Assembly (NCBI GenBank): GCA_009918225.1
Contig: RGEP01000119.1
Coordinates: 1-5,800, forward strand
Direction of reading: 5' to 3'
Source: Betaproteobacteria bacterium
GTDB taxonomy: Bacteria; Pseudomonadota; Gammaproteobacteria; Burkholderiales; Burkholderiaceae_C
DNA length: 5,800 nucleotides
In this document: positions 1 through 4,667 of the stretch, piece by piece
How the letters are laid out: each line of letters opens with the position of its first letter
Numbering within the stretch: the first letter of the stretch is position 1
The notes under the pieces: generated by a model
Told to the model about the DNA's origin: nothing
The model's database searches: none
Seen by the model: only the letters and a program-made list of their open reading frames with translations
Program-made: the position numbers and the translations under genes

Positions 1-3
1 AAC

Positions 4-1017
4 ATGACGATCAAAGTCGGCATCAATGGCTTTGGCCGCATCGGCCGCAACGTACTGCGTTCGGCCGTGCTGAATTTCCCCGACATCGAGGTCGTGGGCA
101 TCAACGACCTGCTGGAGCCCGACTACCTGGCCTACATGCTGCAGTACGACAGCGTGCACGGCCGCTTCAAGGGTGAGGTGTCCGTCGAGGGCAACACGCT
201 CATCGTCAACGGCAAGAAGATCCGCCTGACCGCCGAGCGCGACCCGGCCGCACTGAAGTGGGGCGAGGTGGGTGCGGACGTGGTGATCGAATCCACGGGC
301 CTGTTCCTGGACAAGACCAGCGCCGAGAAGCACCTGGCCGCCGGCGCCAAGAAGGTGATCATGTCCGCCCCTTCCAAGGACGACACGCCGATGTTCGTCT
401 ATGGCGTGAACCACGGCACCTACAAGGGCGAGGCCATCGTCTCCAACGCCTCCTGCACGACCAACTGCCTGGCCCCCATCGCCAAGGTGCTCAACGACAA
501 GTGGGGCATCAAGCGCGGCCTGATGACCACGGTGCACGCCGCCACGGCCACGCAGAAGACGGTCGACGGCCCCTCGAACAAGGATTGGCGCGGCGGCCGG
601 GGGATTCTGGAGAACATCATCCCCTCCTCCACCGGTGCCGCCAAGGCCGTGGGCGTGGTGATCCCGGCCCTGAACAAGAAGCTGACCGGCATGAGCTTCC
701 GCGTGCCCACCAGCGACGTGTCGGTGGTGGACCTGACGGTGGAACTCAACGCCGATGCCCCCTACAAGGATATTTGCGCCGAGATGAAGCGCATGAGCCA
801 GTTGCCGGTGGCCCAAGGCGGCCTGCAGGGCGTGCTGGGCTACACGGAAGACAAGGTGGTGGCCACCGACTTCCGCAGCGATGCCCGCACCTCCATCTTC
901 GACGCTGAGGCCGGGATTGCCCTGGACGGCACCTTCCTGAAGGTGGTGTCTTGGTACGACAACGAGTGGGGCTACTCCAACAAGTGCCTGGAGATGGTGC
1001 GGGTGGTGCACGGCTGA
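4..1017 (+). CDS. gap: Glyceraldehyde-3-phosphate dehydrogenase, type I (NAD-dependent)
   Basis: Cytosolic glycolytic enzyme that converts glyceraldehyde 3-phosphate, NAD and phosphate to 1,3-bisphosphoglycerate. The 337-residue product has the usual full length. Seen in the sequence: the N-terminal Rossmann motif INGFGRIGR (residues 7-15); Asp35 in GINDL, the acidic residue that favours NAD over NADP in this family; the catalytic motif SNASCTTNC with nucleophile Cys151; the base His178 in TVHAATATQ; the S-loop DWRGGRG; and the C-terminal WYDNEWGYS. All key residues are present, so it should be active. The ATG at position 4 is chosen because MTIKVGINGFGR is the standard start of the family; only three bases upstream are visible, so its ribosome binding site and any upstream partner lie outside the window. 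In many Betaproteobacteria gap follows a transketolase gene (established knowledge, not testable here). The next plus-strand gene begins about 100 bp downstream. Confidence 0.98.
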   Translation: MTIKVGINGFGRIGRNVLRSAVLNFPDIEVVGINDLLEPDYLAYMLQYDSVHGRFKGEVSVEGNTLIVNGKKIRLTAERDPAALKWGEVGADVVIESTGLFLDKTSAEKHLAAGAKKVIMSAPSKDDTPMFVYGVNHGTYKGEAIVSNASCTTNCLAPIAKVLNDKWGIKRGLMTTVHAATATQKTVDGPSNKDWRGGRGILENIIPSSTGAAKAVGVVIPALNKKLTGMSFRVPTSDVSVVDLTVELNADAPYKDICAEMKRMSQLPVAQGGLQGVLGYTEDKVVATDFRSDARTSIFDAEAGIALDGTFLKVVSWYDNEWGYSNKCLEMVRVVHG

Positions 1018-1021
1018 ACCA

Positions 1022-1061
1022 CGGGGCCGCGGGGAAACTCTTCAGCCGCCCCGCTCCTTTT
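1022..1061 (+). terminator. Weak candidate intrinsic terminator after gap
   Basis: Just after the gap stop codon, GCGGGG (1029-1034) can pair with CCCCGC (1049-1054), or alternatively CGGGGC (1022-1027) with GCCCCG (1048-1053). A CTCC then leads into only four T residues (1058-1061). The stems are six GC pairs with large loops and the T-run is short, so this would be a poor intrinsic terminator. It is the only candidate in the 100-bp gap and would separate gap from the protease gene. Confidence 0.35.
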
Positions 1062-1107
1062 GGTTGGCTTTGTCACAGGGCTGCGATACGCTCGGCAGGG
1101 TTCTGCT

Positions 1108-1115
1108 GAGGAAAG
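1108..1115 (+). promoter_or_regulatory. Ribosome binding site that sets the protease start
   Basis: GAGGAAAG sits 5 bases before the ATG at 1121. It is a good Shine-Dalgarno match and decides between this ATG and the in-frame TTG 57 bases upstream at 1064, which has no comparable site. Confidence 0.75.
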
Positions 1116-1120
1116 TGGCG

Positions 1121-2986
1121 ATGCGCCTGACTGCTGATGAATGTCCGCGCCGCGGCGCACCCCCTGTGACCCTTCGGGCCGCCCTGGCCCGCGTTCTGTC
1201 CCCCGCCCTCTTGGCCGTGGCCCTGTTGGCCGTGGCCCTGGCGGGCCTGGCCGTGGGCAGCAACCCAGCCCAGGCCGCTGCTGAACCCGGCCCGCGCTGG
1301 GCCCGTGTAGTGCCAACGGCCGGGGCTTCGGCTGAAGACCCGGAGGTGGCCCGCGTCATCGTCAAGTACCGGGCCGACAGCCCGCTGCGCCGGGTGCAGT
1401 CCGCCGCTGCCGGCGAAAGCGCTGCGGCCCCAACGCCGCGCCACGCGGCGCGCCTGTCGCTGGCCATTCGAGCCCCCTTGAGCGACGGCCGCGTGTTGGG
1501 CCCGCACACCCAATCGCTGCGCGGCCAAGGCCTGAGCAGCTCTGAACTGGCGCGTCGCCTGAGCAGCCTGCCCGATGTCGAGTGGGCCGTGGTGGACGAG
1601 CGCCGCCGCATTCACAACCTGCCCAACGATGCGCTGTTCGCAGAGAACCAACGCACCGCCACACCGGCCGTGGGCCAGTGGTACCTGCGCGCACCCACCG
1701 CTGAAGCGGTCTCGGCCATCAATGCCGTGGGCGCCTGGACCAGTACGACGGGCTCGTCCTCGGTGGTGGTGGCCGTGTTGGACACCGGCGTGCGGCCTGA
1801 ACACCCCGACCTGCAGGGCAAGCTGCACCCGGGTTATGACTTCATCGGGCTGGACCGTGGCGGCGTGGCCACCACGGCCAACGATGGCAACGGCCGCGAC
1901 AGCGACCCCACCGACCCGGGCGACTGGACCAATGCCAATGAATGCAGCGCCGGTGAACCCGCCAGCCCCAGCAGTTGGCACGGCACCCAGGTCTCGGGTC
2001 TGATCGGCGCGGCCACCAACAACGGCGTCGGCATGGCCGGCGCCGGCTGGAACGTGATGGTCTTGCCGCTGCGGGTGCTGGGGCGCTGCGGGGGCTACGA
2101 CTCCGACATCATCGCGGCCATGCGTTGGGCGGCTGGCTTGTCCCAAAACGTGGGGGTCAATGCGGTGCTCAATGTGCCCAACCCCTACCCCGCCCGGGTC
2201 ATCAACATGAGCCTGGGTTCACAAGGCACCTGCACCGCGGCCTACCAAGAGGTGGTCAACGAGTTGCGCGTGGCCGGCGTGACCGTGGTGGCAGCCGCCG
2301 GCAACGACACGGGCCTGAAGGTGTCGGTGCCCGCCAACTGCCCCGGCGCCTTGGCCGTCTCGGGGGTGCGGCATGTGGGCAGCAAGGTGGGCTACTCCAA
2401 CATCGGCCCCGAGGTGGCCTTGGCCGCGCCAGCGGGCAACTGCGTGAACCTCCAGGGCACGTGTCTGTATCCCTTGCTCACCACCATCAACCTGGGCCAG
2501 CGCCAGGCTGGCGCCAATGGCTACAGCGACGGCAGCAACTACAGCGTGGGCACCAGCTTCGCCTCCCCGCTGGTGGCGGCCACTGTGGGCCTGATGCTGT
2601 CGGTCGACCCCACCCTCACGCCGAGCAAGATACGCGAAATCTTGCAGGCCACGGTACGCCCCTTCCCCACCAGCCGCCCATTGGCAGCCGGCGAAGACCC
2701 GGTCTTGGCGTGCCGCGCCCCGGACGACCGCGACCAGCTCGAGTGCTTTTGCACCACCACCACCTGCGGTGCGGGCATGTTGGACGCCGGAGCGGCCGTG
2801 GCCCGAACCCTGGCTTTGCGCCCCGCACCCACGCCCGACCCCGGCACGGGCACGGGTGGTGGCGGCGGCAGCTCGGGCGGTGGGGCTTCAGGGCTTGGGT
2901 GGCTGCTCGGGCTCTTGCTCGCGACCGGGGCGCTGCACGCCCTGAACCGACGCAGCCGCGGGCGGGCCGGGACTCGCCTGGGCTGA
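1121..2986 (+). CDS. Secreted subtilisin-family (S8) serine protease with GlyGly-CTERM-like tail
   Basis: Exported endopeptidase of 621 residues, starting at the ATG with a good ribosome binding site. Order of parts: a long signal peptide (hydrophobic core about residues 28-46, likely cleavage after AQA at 50-52); an I9-inhibitor-like propeptide (about 65-195, from VARVIVKYRADSP to VEWAVVDERRR and LPNDALFAENQ); the S8 catalytic domain (about 205-560) with Asp221 in VLDTGV, His287 in SSWHGTQVSG, oxyanion Asn395 in AAAGND and Ser479 in GTSFASP; then a Pro/Thr/Gly linker. The tail has a run of Gly (579-588), a hydrophobic segment (about 592-608) and basic RRSRGR, the layout of GlyGly-CTERM signals processed by rhombosortase. 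Numerous Cys residues in the catalytic domain fit disulfides formed outside the cytoplasm. The substrate is not predictable. No convincing promoter is visible in the short gap after gap. Its last 99 bp overlap the opposing gene. Confidence 0.93.
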   Translation: MRLTADECPRRGAPPVTLRAALARVLSPALLAVALLAVALAGLAVGSNPAQAAAEPGPRWARVVPTAGASAEDPEVARVIVKYRADSPLRRVQSAAAGESAAAPTPRHAARLSLAIRAPLSDGRVLGPHTQSLRGQGLSSSELARRLSSLPDVEWAVVDERRRIHNLPNDALFAENQRTATPAVGQWYLRAPTAEAVSAINAVGAWTSTTGSSSVVVAVLDTGVRPEHPDLQGKLHPGYDFIGLDRGGVATTANDGNGRDSDPTDPGDWTNANECSAGEPASPSSWHGTQVSGLIGAATNNGVGMAGAGWNVMVLPLRVLGRCGGYDSDIIAAMRWAAGLSQNVGVNAVLNVPNPYPARVINMSLGSQGTCTAAYQEVVNELRVAGVTVVAAAGNDTGLKVSVPANCPGALAVSGVRHVGSKVGYSNIGPEVALAAPAGNCVNLQGTCLYPLLTTINLGQRQAGANGYSDGSNYSVGTSFASPLVAATVGLMLSVDPTLTPSKIREILQATVRPFPTSRPLAAGEDPVLACRAPDDRDQLECFCTTTTCGAGMLDAGAAVARTLALRPAPTPDPGTGTGGGGGSSGGGASGLGWLLGLLLATGALHALNRRSRGRAGTRLG

Positions 2987-3445
2987 CGCAGCGGGCGAGG
3001 GCTTCGACGGCACCGTCGAAACCCCTGGGCCGGACCCTGGTCCTGAGGGGGCTGGGCCTGAGGGGGCAGATCCTGATGGCGCCATCGAGGCCGGAGAAGG
3101 GCTCACGGCGGGCGGTGCTGGTTTGGGCGCGGATGTCAGGGCTGATGCGGGTGCAGACCCGGGCGTTGATGCCGGTGTTGCAGCCGGTGTTGCCGCCGTG
3201 GCCGATACGGGCGCTGATGCGGCTGATGCAGCAGGGGCGGCCGGCGTTGCCGCCTCAGCGCCGGGCGCCGCAGCCGTGACCACCACGATCGACTCGGGGC
3301 GGCGCTGCAAGGCCAACCGTTCCGGTTCGCGCTCGGATGCACTGGGCGTGGGCCACACCGCCTGTTGGAAGTGGGCCGGGCCGAAAGCCCAGAAGGCCAC
3401 GGGCACATGGGCCAAGGCGAGCAAGGTGATCAGGCGTCGGGTCAT
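2888..3445 (-). CDS. Membrane-anchored Ala/Pro/Ser-rich protein, SPOR-protein-like N-terminus without a SPOR domain
   Basis: Hypothetical protein of 185 residues. Residues 4-21 form one hydrophobic segment after MTRR, suggesting an inner-membrane anchor with the remainder in the periplasm. Residues about 37-55 (EREPERLALQRRPESIVVV) resemble the juxtamembrane segment of short SPOR-domain proteins encoded near birA in Burkholderiales. From about residue 58 to the end the protein is almost entirely Ala, Pro, Ser, Gly and Thr, including a pentapeptide repeat APSGS/APSGP/APSGP. No SPOR (peptidoglycan-binding) fold is visible. It starts 16 bp after the birA stop, so it is probably cotranscribed with birA, though no good ribosome binding site precedes the ATG. 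Its final 99 bp lie antisense to the protease gene's Gly-rich tail. It may be a reduced or truncated SPOR protein, or a spacer-type periplasmic protein; function unknown. The family resemblance is from memory. Confidence 0.6.
   Translation of the reverse strand: MTRRLITLLALAHVPVAFWAFGPAHFQQAVWPTPSASEREPERLALQRRPESIVVVTAAAPGAEAATPAAPAASAASAPVSATAATPAATPASTPGSAPASALTSAPKPAPPAVSPSPASMAPSGSAPSGPAPSGPGSGPGVSTVPSKPSPAASAQASPGPPAAASVQGVQRPGREQEPEQPPKP
3003..3020. repeat. Perfect 18-bp palindrome just after the protease stop
   Basis: TTCGACGGCACCGTCGAA reads as 8-bp arms around CA, giving in RNA a 7-bp stem with a GCAC tetraloop. It begins 16 bases after the protease stop codon, where a transcript-end hairpin is expected, but no T-run follows on the plus strand. 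It could stabilise the 3' end or help Rho-dependent termination. It also lies inside the opposing minus-strand reading frame, where it encodes part of the Pro/Ser-rich tail. Confidence 0.5.
3042..3083. repeat. 15-bp tandem repeat encoding APSG(S/P)
   Basis: Units begin at 3042 (CCTGAGGGGGCTGGG), 3057 (CCTGAGGGGGCAGAT) and a partial, diverged copy at 3072. Read on the minus strand they encode repeated APSGS/APSGP pentapeptides in the low-complexity protein. Confidence 0.75.
3171..3194. repeat. 12-bp tandem duplication in the Ala-rich segment
   Basis: GCCGGTGTTGCA at 3171-3182 is followed directly by GCCGGTGTTGCC at 3183-3194, differing only in the last base. A nearby 9-bp pair, CTGATGCGG (3214) and CTGATGCAG (3223), is similar. 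All are multiples of three bases and keep the minus-strand frame, consistent with slippage-driven growth of the low-complexity tail. Confidence 0.7.
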
Positions 3446-3461
3446 GGTGCGCTAGTGTGCG

Positions 3462-4376
3462 TCAAAGCGGCGGTGCCGGCCGCACCTGTGCCTCACCGGC
3501 CAGCACCCGGTGCACGCGCCCATCGGCCTGCACCAGCAAGGCCCCGTCTTCGGCAATGCCCACGCAATGGCCCTGGGGCACGGGCCCGGCCGAGAGCGTG
3601 ACCTCCTGACCGATCAAAGCATCACGCTGTTCCACCGCTGTGCGAATGGGCCCAAAGCCCTGGGCTTCAAAGTCCACCATGGCGCGGGCCACCGCATCGG
3701 CGGCCAGGTGCCACAAGGCCGGCGCCTCGTCTTGGGGTCGCCATGCGGAGGTGCCGGCCACCCCTTGAGGCGGCAAGCCCTGGGGGTCGAGTTGGTGCGC
3801 CTGCACATTCACCCCCACGCCCACCACCACCCAGCGGGTGCCGGCATCGGGTGCCACGGCAGCCTCTTGCGGCTCGGACGCGGGCCACGGCACGGTCTCG
3901 ATGAGGATGCCTGCGAGCTTGCGGCCGTAGGCGGGCATGCCCGCCCGTGCTCCAGCAGCAGGTGGGTCAAACCACCACAGGTCATTGGGCCACTTGAGCA
4001 AGAGGCGGCCCTGCCCGGAAGGCGGCTGGCCGTGGGGCCACGGTTGCAAGGCCTGCGCCAAGGCATGGCCGATGGCCAATGACAGCGCACTCCAGCCCCG
4101 CAAGGGGCGCAAGGGCCAGGCCAGGCTGAAGGTCAGGCTGGCGCCGGCTTGTGCCACCCATGTGCGGCCCATGCGGCCGCGGCCACTGGTCTGCTCTTCG
4201 GCCAACAGCACCTGGGGCACGCGCTGCTCAGGGAGCAAGCGGCGCACCGTCTCCAGCAGGTCGGTGTTGGTAGAGCCTGTTTGGGCGACCGCTCGCACCG
4301 ATACCGGCCCCGCCCAAGCGGCCAGGCGCCGCGCCAGGCCGGGCGCATCCCAGTCCAGGCGCGTGGTGGGGCTCAC
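3462..4376 (-). CDS. birA: Biotin--[acetyl-CoA-carboxylase] ligase, no DNA-binding domain
   Basis: Cytosolic enzyme that activates biotin to biotinyl-AMP and attaches it to the acceptor lysine of biotin carboxyl carrier protein, needed for acetyl-CoA carboxylase. From the GTG the product has 304 residues. Visible motifs: QTGSTNTD (32-39); the biotinyl-AMP loop SGRGRMGRTW (64-73); KWPNDLWW (128-135); GRKLAGILIE (151-160), whose Lys153 corresponds to the conserved catalytic-site lysine; and VVVGVGVNV (183-191). The C-terminal small beta domain ends QVRPAPPL. There is no N-terminal winged helix, so this is a monofunctional ligase rather than an E. coli-type repressor. The start is uncertain because the frame stays open upstream: the GTG at 4376 is chosen because the catalytic domain begins right after it and it overlaps the stop of the SET remnant as GTGA. 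No Shine-Dalgarno is obvious. Confidence 0.93.
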   Translation of the reverse strand: MSPTTRLDWDAPGLARRLAAWAGPVSVRAVAQTGSTNTDLLETVRRLLPEQRVPQVLLAEEQTSGRGRMGRTWVAQAGASLTFSLAWPLRPLRGWSALSLAIGHALAQALQPWPHGQPPSGQGRLLLKWPNDLWWFDPPAAGARAGMPAYGRKLAGILIETVPWPASEPQEAAVAPDAGTRWVVVGVGVNVQAHQLDPQGLPPQGVAGTSAWRPQDEAPALWHLAADAVARAMVDFEAQGFGPIRTAVEQRDALIGQEVTLSAGPVPQGHCVGIAEDGALLVQADGRVHRVLAGEAQVRPAPPL

Positions 4377-4477
4377 CGCTTGGGTGAGAGCATCGTGCCG
4401 CGGCAAGCGCGCGCACCGCAGTGGCAAGCGAACTTCTTCTTCAGCGCCGGGGTGTAGCGCTCGTCGATGGTCAGGCC
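4373..4477 (-). pseudogene. C-terminal remnant of a SET-domain protein
   Basis: On the minus strand, 34 codons read GLTIDERYTPALKKKF followed by ACHCGARACRGTMLSPKR and a stop. This matches the very end of bacterial SET-domain protein-lysine methyltransferase-like proteins: the stretch after the NYDY motif, then the post-SET cysteines in CxCx4C spacing and CRGTML. Upstream of the Gly the family sequence ends abruptly (PHA precedes where DY is expected). The frame has no ATG, GTG or TTG start before an in-frame stop at 4556-4558, and the catalytic SET core is absent. The remaining piece is therefore a truncated relic. Its TGA overlaps the birA GTG as GTGA, suggesting the intact ancestor was translationally coupled to birA. 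Family assignment is by recognition of the motif string, not a search. Confidence 0.72.
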
Positions 4478-4523
4478 CGCGTGAGGGGCCCGCAGGGGTG
4501 GACGATGAGGAGCGGCCCTTGGC

Positions 4524-4551
4524 TTGCACGGTGTTGGACTTTGGGTACATT
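4524..4551 (+). promoter_or_regulatory. Candidate sigma-70 promoter for topB
   Basis: TTGCAC (4524-4529) and TACATT (4546-4551) are separated by 16 bp, in a locally AT-richer patch of a GC-rich spacer. Matches to the consensus hexamers are partial (3/6 and 4/6). Transcription would begin near 4558, giving a leader of about 110 bases that includes the inverted repeat downstream. Confidence 0.35.
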
Positions 4552-4561
4552 GAATTCATGG

Positions 4562-4606
4562 GTGCGCGCGTGCGTGTGCGCACACGAGCGCGTGCACACG
4601 CACGCG
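4562..4606. repeat. Alternating purine/pyrimidine tract with perfect 13-bp inverted repeat
   Basis: Bases alternate purine and pyrimidine without fault from 4562 to 4586 and again, in the same phase, from 4588 to 4606; only A4587 breaks the pattern. Within it CGCGTGCGTGTGC (4567-4579) is the exact reverse complement of GCACACGCACGCG (4594-4606), with a 14-base loop, and GTGTGCGCACAC (4574-4585) is a 12-bp palindrome nested across the left arm. Such GT/GC/CA dinucleotide runs are the classic Z-DNA-prone type, and the arms can also form an RNA hairpin in the topB leader. It lies 61 bp before the topB start. Confidence 0.8.
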
Positions 4607-4651
4607 AAGCCGCCGATTGTAGGCAGCCCCCGGGCGCCCCGATGAACGACC

Positions 4652-4658
4652 AAGGAAA
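4652..4658 (+). promoter_or_regulatory. Ribosome binding site of topB
   Basis: AAGGAAA, with AAGGA about 11 bases before the ATG at 4668. The sequence is a fair match and the spacing slightly long. It supports this ATG as the start, together with the family-typical MSKTLIIAEKPSVA. Confidence 0.6.
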
Positions 4659-4667
4659 CCGATTCGA

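Noticed and set aside
1064..1120. A longer protease N-terminus from the TTG at 1064.
   Set aside because: It adds 19 residues before an already long signal peptide n-region, and only the ATG at 1121 has a good ribosome binding site (GAGGAAAG).
1073..2146. A 357-codon minus-strand open frame opposite the protease.
   Set aside because: Antisense shadow with GC-driven composition and no motif; the plus-strand reading is a clear S8 protease.
3120..3270. Repeat-rich stretch considered as a CRISPR or phase-variation array.
   Set aside because: Units are 9-15 bp, directly adjacent, degenerate and codon-periodic; there are no unique spacers, and the units fit low-complexity coding sequence.
1975..3279. 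A 434-codon plus-strand open frame spanning the protease 3' half and beyond.
   Set aside because: It is an alternate-frame shadow of the protease, Arg/Gly/Pro/His-rich with no domain, while the protease frame has an intact catalytic triad.
3123..3455. A plus-strand Ala/Gly/Asp-rich frame of 110 codons opposite the SPOR-like gene.
   Set aside because: Its repeat look comes from the same microrepeats. The minus-strand frame has a membrane segment and operon-like spacing from birA, whereas this one has neither.
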